From Zoroaster sp. YZ-2022 (lineage: Eukaryota > Echinodermata > Asteroidea > Forcipulatida > Zoroasteridae), in assembly GCA_029582265.1 (NCBI GenBank), contig CM055817.1, forward strand, positions 60,265,152-60,329,151: a stretch of 64,000 bases of DNA, read 5' to 3'. This document shows, piece by piece, positions 12,301 to 23,670 of this stretch. The translations under genes and the position numbers were made by a program. The notes under the pieces were generated by a model. The model searched no databases. It saw only the letters and a list, made by a program, of their open reading frames with translations, and had not been told where the DNA came from. Every line of letters begins with the position of its first letter. Within the stretch, counting starts at the first letter, position 1.

Positions 12301-12593
12301 CCTTTGTATGGTCACAATACAAACTGTCATACGTGAACAATCGTAACGCCAGATCGTGACAGTGTGACTGTAGCATTAACAGCTCCATGAAATTGGCTCC
12401 TGGATATAGAGTCAACCAGCTCAATGTGACCAGCCTTTGTATGGTCACAATACAAACTGTCATATGTGAACAATCGTAACGCCAGATCGTGACAGTGTGA
12501 CTGTAGCATTAACAGCTCCATGAAATTGGCTCCTGGATATAGAGTCAACCAGCTCAATGTGACCAGCCTTTGTATGGTCACAATACAAACTGT
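9339..12593. repeat. 133-bp satellite array (about 24.5 copies)
   Basis: Monomers start AACAGCTCTATGAAATTGG and recur every 133 bp from 9339. A shared 8-bp deletion (CTCAAGCC in place of CTCAATGTGACCAGCC) and other private variants recur at 790 bp, marking a six-monomer higher-order repeat (10798-11587 and 11588-12377). Overlapping 89-residue open frames on the minus strand are artefacts of the repeat. Confidence 0.95.
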
Positions 12594-12867
12594 TGCATGT
12601 TGCGCATGTAAGCGCTTTGTATCAGACGTGTACGTGTACGTACGCTCTTGTGTTATCAAATACATGGTTAAAGCAGTTTCTAAATGTGGCTTTCTATCCT
12701 AGCGTGCGCGCATTGGTAGTACAAACATTATTTTTGCTACTTCCGGTTCCAAAGCTGTCTTAACGCTTTGTAATTGAACCCAAATTCCTGATACGTTCAA
12801 AAGCCGCGATTCTTGAGCCAGAAATTGAATAAGATTTTGGGTCTTTACAACACATATGTTAAAGGCA
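12594..12867. other. Spacer between the satellite and unit 2
   Basis: No gene seen. Contains GTACGTGTACGTACG and CGCGCGC short alternating stretches. Confidence 0.5.
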
Positions 12868-14545
12868 ATTACCCTGCTCTGGGCGGCAAAATTTCTTAAT
12901 CCGGCACTCAAAAACTAGTGATTTTTTATGAAAATAAAATAGTTCGATGATTTTTATACAGACTATAGCTGGAGACGAAAGAAACGTGGTGTTCTTTTAA
13001 AAACCGAATTTGGGAGTATTTTGGTACATTAAAATCCTTCGGGATTTTTGGTTAAAAGATATATTTCGGTGACTTCTCGGATACTGAAAAACACCCAAGC
13101 CTATTTAAGATGCATGACAATAAAGAAACATGTCTTACAAACTTTAATATTTGACATTTATTATCTGCTGATGACTGAGAAATAATTATGTAAAGAACAA
13201 AAACAATTAAAACCTTGTTACATCTACTTTTTACCCTAATTAGAGGGCATAATGTGAATTTTATGCACTCAAAAAATAATCTAAATTTCTCAAAAACAAT
13301 TCACGAAACATAAACCCGTGCCCGCGCCGTCACTACATTTTGAGTCATCTAGCTCAGTACCCTGCCTGCCGGCAGGATGTAAGCGAGTCTCAATGACCGT
13401 CTGGGCGGCAGCACAGCCTCACCGGCTGGCTGGTGTCATGACTATACCAATTATTTGACTCGAAATCGGGGCTTGCGCTTTGCACGATCGTAACGGACAG
13501 CCTTTAGTTTCTCAGAGAACTTGCCCACGGAGTAATAAAATTATAGCATTCAAACGAATTCACTACTGCACCACTAAGCTTCCATAACGTGTAATAGTAA
13601 ATCCAGTCGATTATTGTGCCATGTTACAAGTCTGTAAGTTTAATAAAAATAGCTTTTAGTAAGCTTTTCTGAACTTATTACTTGCTGCGGATGAGAGCTT
13701 CGAACGGATAAAAAAATAAAGAAGAATAATAAAATAAGCGCGGTTATGTTACAAGTGTGTACTTCATAGCATTTAGTAAGTTTAATAATAATAGCTAAGC
13801 TTTTTGGAACTGATCACTTGCCGGGGATGAGAGCTGTGAACGGATAATAAATTGCGTTTATGTCAGACCTGAAACTCAGGACATTCTGATTAACAGTCAG
13901 ACGCACTCACAACTGGACCACCAAGCTTCATTAACGTGTACATATTATACAAAATGTTTGTGTCATGTTACAAGTCTGTGCCGTGAGACTGAATTAAATT
14001 TAGTCCCTTGCCAATCTTCTCTACATCATGAAGCCTTACAGAATTTATAGCAATCTGAATACGTGTGTATAATTTATACACTTCATTAAATTGCAGCCAT
14101 AATGGCTTTCAGGTCAAACAGGAAACATAATTTGGCTGAATAGTATAAATTTAGGTCTTGCTAATCATTTCAGCTACATTAAGCCTTACACGATACAGGT
14201 ATACAGCATACTGTAGGCCATAAACATCTACATGAGATACAGTTTCCTTGTAGCCATAATGGTCTTCATATCACATAATGTAAATTATGCAGTACATAAT
14301 GTAAATAATTCATTTTAAATTCCAGTAATGGCGCTTCTTGGAGCGCAATATTCTTGCTTATTGATGACTTTGCCAGTAATAATAGCAATCCATGCAACAG
14401 GTGATGTGAATTATTAATACAATCAAAATGCTCTGAAGCGAGCCAGTTACTAAGGACAAGTTGATAAATAAAACCTGACAAGAGATATCAATATTTTTTC
14501 TGGCAAAGGCCTGGTAGTGTGTGTGGATAAGTATTGTGGCCCTGG

Positions 14546-15017
14546 AGGGACACACAAGACCTAAATATTGACGTCAAATTTCATGGAAAATTGCACGACT
14601 TTTTGACGTCAAATTTCATGTCTGCGACCGAGCTTTTCCCCCAAAGTTGCGAAATTTGACGTGAAATTTTATGTCTGCGACTTAACCCCAATGGCCCTGA
14701 AAGGACACCAAAGACTTATTCATGGAAGATTTATCGACTTTCCCCCGGTCGCAAAATTTGACGTCAAATTTCATGTCTGCGACTTTTCTCCTGTCGCGAA
14801 AAATATTCACGGCAAATTTCGCGACCGGGGAAAAGTCGCAGACCGTGAAATTTGACGTCAATATTTAAGTCTTTGGTGCCCTTTATGGGCCATGGGGTGA
14901 AGTCGCAGAAATGAAATTTGACGTCAAATTTCGCGACCAGGGCAAAGTCGCAAACATAAAACTTGACGTCAAATTTCCATGAAACTTGACGTCAATATTT
15001 AGGTCTTGTTTGTCCCT
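14546..15017. mobile_element. Foldback/MITE-like element rich in TGACGTCA, copy 2
   Basis: Same element as 7761-8230, copied with the surrounding unit. Two extra bases at about 14791 restore a GTCGCGA palindrome that copy 1 lacks. Confidence 0.7.
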
Positions 15018-15453
15018 ACATGGTCACCATAGAACAGGTATTAAATCCATTGTTTGAGTAAAGGATTACTAGAGGTACCATGCTGGCTGAGGTGTTACTT
15101 GGTAAACACTGAAAAGGATTTGGAATTTGGCAGTCATGCGTGGATAAGACAAATCCGAAATGGAATATCAGGCAACACATAATTGGATTTGAATGAAGAT
15201 TTCTGTTTTGTAAAGTGGACATCCTGTAAGGTTTAATAAATGAAGAACCATGGGTTGCGTTTTTGGACACACTTTATTGCCACTTTAATTACATTCGTAA
15301 TTTTAGTGATGAACATCCATCATTCAATTCCGCTAGATTGGCTTGAATGACGATATGAGAGTGGGCAGATAATTTTGCCAATCAAGTATTACCAATTTTG
15401 TACTTTCTCTTAAATGATGAGTTATGCCTAAATGACTGATTGTATTAACTTAC

Positions 15454-15517
15454 CTATTTGTCCATTGCATGGTACACACATACAGAACACAACCAGTATT
15501 CCTAAAATCCAACCCAT
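15454..15517 (-). CDS. Alternative first coding exon: signal peptide (copy 2)
   Basis: Sequence identical to 8667-8730: the same ATG, hydrophobic leader and phase-1 gtaagt donor. It could act as an alternative first exon of gene B, splicing past copy 1, or it may be a silent by-product of the tandem duplication. Confidence 0.6.
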
Positions 15518-15648
15518 TCTGCAGTTTTTATTCGAAGCAAAAAATCTCTCATCGATAAACTGAAATCATGAGTTGATCTCCTGTCATACAGTAGGCCTAC
15601 GTGTTGTCAAGTACAGCTTGATACTACCCACAATTTACCGCCTGCTCA

Positions 15649-15750
15649 TCCTTAAAAAGGCGCGCACACAGTTGTTGATTCTGGTATATCCAGTATACGT
15701 GACAACCGTCAAGAGCGCGCTCACTGAGACATCATTGACCAATCACAACG
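15649..15750 (-). promoter_or_regulatory. Putative core promoter (copy 2)
   Basis: Contains the same TATA-like CTTAAAAAGG block (15651-15660, plus-strand reading) and inverted CCAAT box (15739-15743) as copy 1. Confidence 0.38.
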
Positions 15751-16113
15751 AAGCAATGAGGGATACACATCAATGCACAGTATCAATTATTGAAATGATA
15801 ATATTACAACAATTTGGAATTGACCAGGATGTCTGGTACCATAATTTTTCTCTTAAACTTATTTGACGTGAAGTTTATGATAGTATCAAGCATGCCTTGA
15901 AATGATATGATATACTTTTGTCTGAGGTGCTATAGATTCTAAGAATAGTCAGACAAATAGATCCCTGTTTGAATTCTCCAGTTCATCAATTCCACGTTAG
16001 ATTACAGATATTGTTTGCTACAAGCTAAACTTTCAATACAATGTGTGTATTTTGGCTGGTAGTTTGTTTTAAAATGCTTAGCAAAAATATTTGCTGAGCC
16101 CAATTCTCTACTT

Positions 16114-17010
16114 AACAGCTCTATGAAACTGGCTCCTGGATATAGAGGCAACCAGCTCAATGTGACCAGCATTTGTATGGTCCCAATACAAACTGTCATA
16201 CGTGAACAATCGTAACGCCAGATCGTGACAGTGTGATTGTAGCATTAACAGCTCTATGAAATTGGCTCCTGGATATAGAGTCAACCAGCTCAATGTGACC
16301 AGCCTTTGTATGGTCCCAATACAAACTGTCATACGTGAACAATCGTAACGCCAGATCGTGACAGTGTGACTGTAGCATTAACAGCTCTATGAAATTGGTC
16401 CCTGGATATAGAGTCAACCAGCTCAATGTGACCAGCCTTTGTATGGTCCCAATACAGTTGTTGATTCTAGTATATCCAGTATACGTGACAAGCTTCAAGA
16501 GCGCGCTCACCAAGACTTCATTGACCAATCGCAACAAAGCAATGAGAGATGCACAGCATCAATTATTGTCATGATAATGTTACAACAATAATTGGAATTG
16601 ACTGGGATGTTTGATGCCATCATCAACTTCACATCAAGTGAGTAATTAGATCGACATTAAGTCATTTGTATCGAATTTAATAAGTAATTAAATATTTGCT
16701 GAGCACACACTACTTAACAACTCTATGAAATTGGCTCCTGGATATAGAGTCAACCAGCTCAATGTGACCAGCCTTTGTATGGTCCCAATACAAACTGTCA
16801 TACGTGAACAATCGTAACGCCAGATCGTGACTGTGTGACTGTAGCATTAACAACTCTATAAAATTGGCTCCTGGATATGCAGTCAACCAGCTCAATGTGA
16901 CCAGCCTTTGTATGGTCTCAATACAAACTGTCATACGTGAACAATCGTAACGCCAGATCGTGACAGTGTGACTGTAGCATTAACAGCTCCATGAAATTGG
17001 CTCCTGGATA
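16114..17010. repeat. 133-bp satellite, array 2 (left part)
   Basis: Monomers run 16114-16455 and 16716-17010. They are interrupted at 16456-16715 by a promoter-block fragment and at 17010 by the DIRS-type element; the array resumes at 22438. Confidence 0.92.
16456..16715 (-). promoter_or_regulatory. Third, truncated copy of the promoter block
   Basis: Begins CAGTTGTTGATTCTAGTATA inside a satellite monomer and repeats the CCAAT-containing block (CCAAT at 16525-16529) and the leader into the next array. It lacks the TATA-like part and the signal-peptide exon. Confidence 0.5.
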
Positions 17011-17092
17011 GTGACATTTCTTTTCGTTATCGAACGACATGCACGCTCAGTGAGCAATTACGTAACATCTTTTGTTTGCGTTCACTCCATTC

Positions 17093-17104
17093 CGTATATA
17101 TAAA
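17093..17104 (+). promoter_or_regulatory. TATA box in repeat A1
   Basis: A GTATATATAAACC motif lies about 90 bp before the gag ATG, in the A1 leader. The same motif is kept in A2 (about 20889-20899), upstream of the recombinase. Confidence 0.5.
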
Positions 17105-17184
17105 CCTTGTCCTCATGACATTCTTCCTTCTCCGTCGAGTAACTACACCTTGCTTTCACTCGTTACTGCACACATTCAAGCATC

Positions 17185-17625
17185 ATGAGCTTGGAGAACC
17201 AAGCTCAAGTCGTCTCGAATCAAGAGATTCTTAACGCCATACAACATCTTCAGCACAAAGTTGATGTTACATCAAAAAGACAACGATTGTCTGAAACTGC
17301 TGTCTCCTTCAAGAGCGAAGGCAACAAGGATCAGCATACCCACTCTGCAAAGATAGCAACGCTATTAGATTCTGCCCTCGGATCTTTGGAGCTCGGTGAC
17401 ATCACCAGTACGAAGAGTACTCTCCAGGAGACCCTAGAGGCGGTAAAACAACGTCAGAAACTTATAAAACTAGCGGCCCGCTCGCCCTTGGGTTGGGCGA
17501 CCGTAAAAGAGTACCTAACTGATAATTTGGCGGACGACTCTGACGATGAGAAACGGCTTCGTAAAGCCGAAAAATCGGCAGTCAGTAAGAGAGCTGATGC
17601 GGCCAAGAAAACAAAGAGCAATTGA
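17185..17625 (+). CDS. DIRS-type element gag-like protein
   Basis: 146 residues from the ATG at 17185, which follows the A1 leader. It is charged, helical in character, and ends in a basic tail (SKRADAAKKTKSN). No recognised domain is visible; assignment as gag rests on position before the zinc knuckle and RT. A frameshift separates it from the knuckle that follows. Confidence 0.65.
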   Translation: MSLENQAQVVSNQEILNAIQHLQHKVDVTSKRQRLSETAVSFKSEGNKDQHTHSAKIATLLDSALGSLELGDITSTKSTLQETLEAVKQRQKLIKLAARSPLGWATVKEYLTDNLADDSDDEKRLRKAEKSAVSKRADAAKKTKSN

Positions 17626-17896
17626 AGTTTTCCACAAACCGGTACAGCCTTTCAACTGCTCCGCCTGTTCATCAGTCTTCTTTTCGTCGCTTCCCTACAA
17701 TTTCACTACGCCCTCCTTCGGGGTTGACCGGAGAATGTGTTTTCAATGCGGCATCACCGGCCATGTGCGAACTAACTGCCCATCCTCAGAGCCCTGCGAG
17801 CCAGTCAACAGCAGCCCGCAGCCACAACAGCCAGAATTTCCCCACATAGAAACTGGGAATCCTCGGAGCACGACTCTCCACAGACAGCCCCATTGA
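17620..17896 (+). pseudogene. Gag zinc-knuckle segment (frameshifted)
   Basis: In the frame one base away from gag, CFQCGITGHVRTNC fits a CCHC zinc knuckle (C-x2-C-x4-H-x4-C) at about 17738-17780. A Pro/Gln-rich tail follows. It is probably the C-terminus of gag, displaced by a frameshift. Confidence 0.6.
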
Positions 17897-18384
17897 CCGT
17901 TAAAGGTAAATTAAAATCTTGTTTGCCTTTTTGGATAAAAGATTTGAAAGCCAGTGCTTTAGTTGTTGAAACCATTGCATACGGATATAAAATTCCTTTA
18001 AATATTTGCCATCATCGTTTTTTGCTACGAATAACAAATCTAGTTTGGACCATTCAGACTTTGTCGATTCTGCCATTTCAGAATTGTTAATTAAGCATTG
18101 CATAATTGAAGTCAATACTATTCCTTTGTGTTGCAACCCACTAACCGTTGCGGAAGGGAACAAATTAAGACTTGTTTTGGACCTTCGACACCCCAACCAA
18201 TTTATTTCATTAACTCCATTCAAATATGAAGACCTAAAGCATATTGCACAGGTTCTTCATTCTGGACAGCATTATTTATCTTTCGATTTTGAATCGGGAT
18301 ATCACCACATTGATATTTTTCCCCTTCACCAACAGTATCTTGTGTTTTCATGGACGCGTCTTAATTGCACTAAGTACTATGTTT
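17893..18384 (+). pseudogene. DIRS reverse transcriptase, N-terminal part
   Basis: 17893 to about 18004 encodes the start of the RT domain (SCLPFWIKDLKAS). A one-base shift near 18005 moves the frame, and 18006-18384 continues with NPLTVAEGNKLRLVLDLR and YLSFDFESGYHHIDI (palm motif with the first catalytic Asp). The frame is broken at 18385 by a SINE. Confidence 0.8.
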
Positions 18385-18962
18385 TCACAGTGTCGTGGAG
18401 TGTCGTGGAGTGTCGTGGCCGAGCGGTCTAGCGCACCGAACTCAAGTTCTGGTGTTGCCAGCAGCAGGGTGTGGGTTCGAGCCCCGGTCGTGACACTTGT
18501 ATCCTTGAGCAAGGTACTTAACCATAATTGCTTCGTCCTTCGGATGGGACGTAAAGCCGTAGGTCCCGTGTGTTGTATAATGCACGAAAAGTGGATTGTC
18601 GTGGCCGAGTGGTCTAGCGCACTGAACTCAAGTTCTGGTGTTGCCAGCAGCAGAGTGTGGGTTCGAGCCCCGGCCGTGACACCTGTGTCCTTGAGCAAGA
18701 CACTTAACCATAATTGCTTCTCTCCACCCAGGGGTTAAATTGGGTACCTGTGAAGGCAGAGATGGTTTGCTCTCTATGCGCTAGAAATGGCAGCAATTGA
18801 GCTGTATACTCCCCAGGGAGCTGAGATGGTTTCAGGAATGATTTATGAGCCTTATGAGCCTTATGAGCAGGGATAATAATATAATGCGCCTTGAGCGCCA
18901 CTTAGTTGGTGGATACGTGCGCTATATAAATCTATACATTATTATTATTACATTATTATTAT
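18385..18962 (+). mobile_element. tRNA-derived SINE, dimeric head, inserted in RT
   Basis: Two tRNA-like heads (GTCGTGGCCGAGCGGTCTAG with GGGTTCGAGCCCC, near 18412 and 18597) precede a body with CTATATAAATC and an ATT-repeat tail. Removing it rejoins the RT frame between FTV and the LPFGLSSA motif. The target-site duplication is too short to call. Confidence 0.82.
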
Positions 18963-20099
18963 TTAGTTCTTCCATTCGGACTCAGCAGTGCATGTTATAT
19001 CTTTACCAAAGTGGTCAGGCCCTTGGTTTACTATTGGCGCGCGCAAGGCATTCTTTCCTTTGTTTACATCGACGACGGTCTCATTATCTCCCCAACTCGA
19101 CTCTCCGCCTTAAGGAATCTAGACATTGTCAAAGAAACAATATCCCGTAGCGGCTTTGTATTAAGCAAAACGAAGTGTGTGTGGACTCCCATTACAAATA
19201 TTCACTATCTAGGTTTTTTCATAGATTCTACCACTTCAAAGTTTTACATCGGCGAGGCTAAACTTGCCAAGTTGCTTTCTTCCATTAACTAATTGATGGT
19301 TCAGTTCACAGCTGGTCAGCTAATTTCAGTTATGAAATTGGCTTCAATCGCGGGCCAAGTGATCGCTATGTCTCCCGCCTTGGGCCCGATAGCTAGGCTT
19401 ATGACCCGCTCATGCTACCATGCAATTGAATCGCGCGTTTCTTGGACAAGCTTCATAAATCTTCCCAGCAGCGTTACCGCCGAACTAGAATTTTGGATCC
19501 AAAACATTAAATTACTTAACGGCTTTCCATTCAAATTTCGTCTCGTACCAACAATTCAGATTTCTTCCGATGCCAGTGCCACCGGTTACGGCGGTTTCGT
19601 TCACGGCAAGTCCGATATGCGATTTCATGGTATATGGTCAGTGAGTGAAAAACTCAATAGCTCAACATGGCGCGAGTTGACTGCGGTACTCAGAATCCTT
19701 ATTGAGTGCCAGTCCTATCTTACAAATCACAAAATCAAATGGTTCACGGACAATGCGAACGTTCCTTCAATTATCAAATGCGGGAGCACAACATCAAACC
19801 TTCATGAAATTGCCCTTAGTATTTATAAACTTTGCCGGTTAAACAATATTGTCATTGTCCCCGAATGGTTGCCCAGAAATGAGAACAGGTTAGCCGACAA
19901 AATAAGTAAATTTGTCGATTTTGACGATTGGTCTATAGATGACCACTCCTTTGCAATAATTGATTCATGTTGGGGACCACATTCAATTGATCGATTTGCC
20001 TCACCCCAAAACAGAAAACTTCAGGCATTTAATGCCAGGTTTTGGTGTAAAAGGTGTTTCTGGAGTCGATGCCTTTTGTCAAGATTGGTCGGTCCATAA
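18963..20099 (+). pseudogene. DIRS RT C-terminal part and RNase H
   Basis: Starts in the RT finger-palm region LPFGLSSACYIF, then has the catalytic box FVYIDDG near 19061. An in-frame TAA at 19290-19292 splits it. RNase H follows with SSDASATGYGG, STWRELTA and WFTDNANV. Near 20045-20099 the frame is lost again, and a C-terminal remnant continues to about 20433. Confidence 0.82.
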
Positions 20100-20663
20100 T
20101 AATTATTTCTGTCCCCCTGTTTCACTTATATCTCAAGTCATCAGACTCATGGAATATTCCAAAGCAGTTGGTACACTAGTTGTGCCGAAATGGCCATCTT
20201 CTCACTTTTGGCCATTACTTTGCCCCGACGGTTCACATTTGAATAAACATGTATTCGATTGGAAATTAATGAATATTTCGTTCATTCCTCCCTCTTTGGG
20301 GAAAGTATCACCTTTTAACTCTGAACCGTCATTTCTCACATTAGCATTGAGATGTGATTTCTCAAAGTCCCCCAGACAGACCAATCGAGGATATTGTTGT
20401 TCCGAGTTGGGCTATTGCTCGGACTGTATCTGAGATTTGTTCAGAATACGTAACTGCCATTTGGCGAGTATCTATTTTGACGATAGAGAGCAGATTTTTT
20501 ACAATTTGTCAAATAATATCTACATCTGTACATGGCCGATTTGTGTGCCTGGTGTGCTTCATTTTTTGAAATCAAAATGACCATTTGGTGTCCGACTACC
20601 CAATCGTTATTTTAGTAACGGCCCCAAGAACCACTAACGTCCCCTTCTTTGGCGTTTTCTCAT

Positions 20664-20805
20664 AAGCAGGTGTTTTTGCTCAGCGAAACCAAATTGTAAA
20701 CCAAAATACTTCGTTTCAATGGTATTGTTTTCATTGTGTATTTTCTCATCATGAGGTAGATATAGAAAAGAAATACATTTTCTGACGTAGGAACGTAGGA
20801 AGAAA
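20664..20805 (+). repeat. DIRS internal repeat B1
   Basis: Begins AAGCAGGTGTTTTTGCTCAG and matches 22304-22437 (B2). It carries a small GAACGTAG duplication before its end. Confidence 0.85.
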
Positions 20806-20957
20806 GTGACATTCTTTTCGTTATCGAACTGACATGCACGCTCAGTGAGCAATTACGTAACATCTTTTGTTTGCGTTCACTCCATTCCGTATATATAAAC
20901 CTTGTCCTCATGACATTCTTCCTTCTCCGTCGAGTAACTACACCTTGCTTTCACTCG
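20806..20957 (+). repeat. DIRS internal repeat A2
   Basis: Begins GTGACATTCTTTTCG and matches A1 (17011-17160) nearly base for base, including the TATA motif. Confidence 0.87.
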
Positions 20958-21203
20958 CCCATTTATATCCCTCCCGCCCACGAATTAATTCGCAAGGAAG
21001 AAAGGGAATGCGCCCTCACTCGGTATCCTTGGACGCATCCACGTTTTCCCCTAAAAAATAGGTTTTTTTTCGTGGCCTCCGAGCGCCAGCTAACGCTGGA
21101 CTGATGCCTAGTGCCTTGCAAGAGAACAATGTGTGAAAAATTGTTGATTGTCGTTATGATTGTTGCGCCATTTTGTATAGACGCGTTATGCGTTTAGCAT
21201 ATT

Positions 21204-22240
21204 GTGACAAAGGTACTTGTGGCTTTCTTGTTTGTTTTATTGACAGAGGCATGGAACCGTAATAAGCAATCCCTTCAAGACCCAACCCTCCACATTCTCG
21301 CTGACAATACGCTGCCTTCTCTACTAATTGCGGCCAGAGCATCGTCTACAACCCAAAAATATCTGGCCACATGGGGCAGATGGGAAACCTGGGCTCGCAC
21401 CAGAATCGGAGTCAAGGCATTTCCAGCAGACCCATACCATCTCGCACTTTACATTGCTCATTTATCCACGACATCCGGAGCGAAGACGGCAGCTGATGCT
21501 GTTTCCGCCTGCGTTAAGTGGGTACATAGCTTAACCGGGCTGCCGTCTCCTACAGATGATTGTATGTTCAGACTTGCATTGCAAGGATATAATCGTACCC
21601 ACACTACACCCATCACAAGGAAAGAACCAATTACACCCGAAATACTGGAAAAGTTACTGGTGTCACACGGTCATTCAACAGCGACATTGTTGGATCTTCG
21701 AACTTTATTTGTCTGTTTTATCAGTTATGCAGGATTTTTGAGATTCGACGATCTAAGCCACATCAGACGCTGTGATTGTACTTTACACCAGATCGCCTAC
21801 TGTTACATTTGCCAAAATCTAAAACTGACCATTTACGTCAAGGCAATGACGTGACAATAGCCAGAACATTTAAGTCAACTTGTCCAGTCGTCGTTGCAGA
21901 ACGATACTTGAATGCTTTGGCAGATCCAATTGATTCGACCTTACCTATTGTACGTAGATTAACAGCTTCAAAAAAGGGTCTAGTTCCCACCACACACGGT
22001 TTAAGTTATACCAGAACTCGTGAGACAGTGCTCCAAGCAATAAAACCTTTAGTGCCCAATATAGGCGAATATGGGCTCCATAACCTAAGGTCGGGTGGGG
22101 CAACGGCTGCCAGCAATGCCCACATTCCTTCTACTCTTATATCTCGCCATGGCAGATGGAAAACCAACAAGGCTCGCGAAGCATACATAAAACCTAGTCC
22201 CGAAGTTAGTCTTATAACCTCAAAAAATCTCGGAATTTAG
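21204..22240 (+). pseudogene. DIRS tyrosine recombinase (frameshifted)
   Basis: The N-terminal SAM-like part (STTQKYLATWGRWETWAR) and the first catalytic Arg (GFLRFDDL, near 21738) lie in one frame. A one-base shift at about 21775 moves the rest into another (21776-22240). That part shows the HNLRSGG box, RHGRWKT and the likely catalytic Tyr in REAYIK. Family: DIRS-type tyrosine recombinases, which integrate circular DNA. Only this frameshift is seen in the recombinase. Confidence 0.85.
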
Positions 22241-22303
22241 ATTCGAGTGAGTTTCGTATTCCGTATTTGGTAATAATGAGTTATGAGTCATGAATTCTGA
22301 ATA

Positions 22304-22437
22304 AAGCAGGTGTTTTTGCTCAGCGAAACCAAATTGTAAACCAAAATACTTCGTTTCAATGGTATTGTTTTCATTGTGTATTTTCTCATCATGAGGTAGA
22401 TATAGAAAAGAAATACATTTTCTAACGTAGGAAGAAA
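22304..22437 (+). repeat. DIRS terminal repeat B2
   Basis: Copy of B1 forming the 3' end of the element; it stops at GAAGAAA, where satellite sequence resumes. Confidence 0.85.
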
Positions 22438-22956
22438 TAGAGTCAACCAGCTCAATGTGACCAGCCTTTGTATGGTCCCAATACAAACTGTCATACGTGA
22501 ACAATCGTAACGCCAGATCGTGACAGTGTGACTGTAGCATTAACAGCTCTATGAAATTGGCTCCTGGATATAGAGTCAACCAGCTCAATGTGACCAGCCT
22601 TTGTATGGACCCAATACAAACTGTCATACGTGAACAATCGTAACGCCAGATCGTGACAGTGTGACTGTAGCATTAACAGTTCTATGAAATTGGCTCCTGG
22701 ATATAGAGGCAACCAGCTCAATGTGACCAGCCTTTGTATGGTCCCAATACAAACTGTCATACGTGAACAATCGTAACGCCAGATCGTGACAGTGTGACTG
22801 TAGCATTAACAGCTCTATGAAATTGGCTCCTGGATATAGAGGCAACCAGCTCAATGTGACCAGCCTTTGTATGGTCCCAATACAAACTGTCATACGTGAA
22901 CAATCGTAACGCCAGATCGTGACAGTGTGACTGTAGCATTAACAGCCCTATGAAAG
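22438..22956. repeat. 133-bp satellite, array 2 (right part)
   Basis: About 3.9 monomers. The first resumes mid-monomer at TAGAGTCAACC, continuing the monomer broken at 17010. Ends near AACAGCCCTATGAAAGC. Confidence 0.92.
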
Positions 22957-23670
22957 CTGGCCTAGTTCTTAGTAATGATGGACATTATAATTAGTCCTTG
23001 TATAATACACATGGTATCCATCTGTTATGCAGTTTTATATAAGTTTTAAAAAAATACAGGCATACTCAATATATATGAATGACAATGAACGAGTCATTGT
23101 GCATTTGTGTGCGAATAATGTACTTATTTATTTCACGTACACGAATTACATACACTGATGATCATTAGGAGTCGCTATTAATTCAATCTCAAAACTTGCT
23201 TAGGGTGCACACTCCACTAAAATATGCGCCGAGCTGTTATGCCCTCAATATTTTCTGAAAAACAAAGATTTGTGGCCCATATATTAAAGAGGGACTGTGT
23301 AAAAGTGGTCCAATAACATGACCTGGGGGTCCTTGACTTCCAAATTTCAGTATTTTGGACACATTAGGCCTTGAAAAAAATGGTTATAATTTGGATGCTT
23401 TTCAGTGTGGGCGTTTTCACTAGTGTAGATGGTTTCCATTGGGATGAGAATAACTCGACGGGCTTCTGGACTATCCACATTAAATTGAGAATACAATTTT
23501 TTTAATGTCTTTTAGTTTTAAAATGTTAAGATTTCTAAGTATCTTTTAATGATTTTTGTTAAATATTTTGTATTTAGCATTGGTTGCTATGGGAGTTTAT
23601 TTAGTGGGATACACCCCTCAGCTTCTTGTCAGGACAGACGTCGTTGGACACAATGAAAAAAGAGATTACC
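22957..23670. other. Intergenic, no gene seen
   Basis: AT-rich sequence between the satellite and the repeats that flank gene A's 3' end. Confidence 0.5.

Larger units (their letters stand above)
12868..16113. repeat. Tandemly duplicated unit, copy 2 (unique part)
   Basis: Near-identical copy of 6095-9338, including the signal-peptide exon, promoter block and foldback element, offset by about 6.77 kb. Small differences occur, such as GCTTTGC added near 13478. Confidence 0.88.
17011..22437 (+). mobile_element. DIRS/Ngaro-type tyrosine-recombinase retrotransposon (decayed)
   Basis: A 5.4-kb element with gag, RT/RNase H and a tyrosine recombinase. Split direct repeats are visible: A1 17011-17160, B1 20664-20805, A2 20806-20957, B2 22304-22437. 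B1 joins A2 directly, which mimics the circle junction expected for this class. The flanks are CTCCTGGATA on the left and TAGAGTCAACC on the right; together they rebuild an uninterrupted satellite monomer with no target-site duplication, as expected for recombinase-mediated insertion. Coding regions carry frameshifts, a stop and a SINE, so this copy is dead. Unusually the recombinase lies between A2 and B2. Confidence 0.88.

Noticed and set aside
9339..12593. CRISPR-like array
   Set aside because: Monomers are contiguous 133-bp copies with no unique spacers, and the genome is eukaryotic.
9333..12665. Series of overlapping 89-residue minus-strand ORFs
   Set aside because: They recur at 133 bp in shifting frames and reflect the satellite period, not a gene family.
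18244..18738. 164-residue ORF crossing RT and SINE
   Set aside because: Chimeric frame through a SINE insertion.
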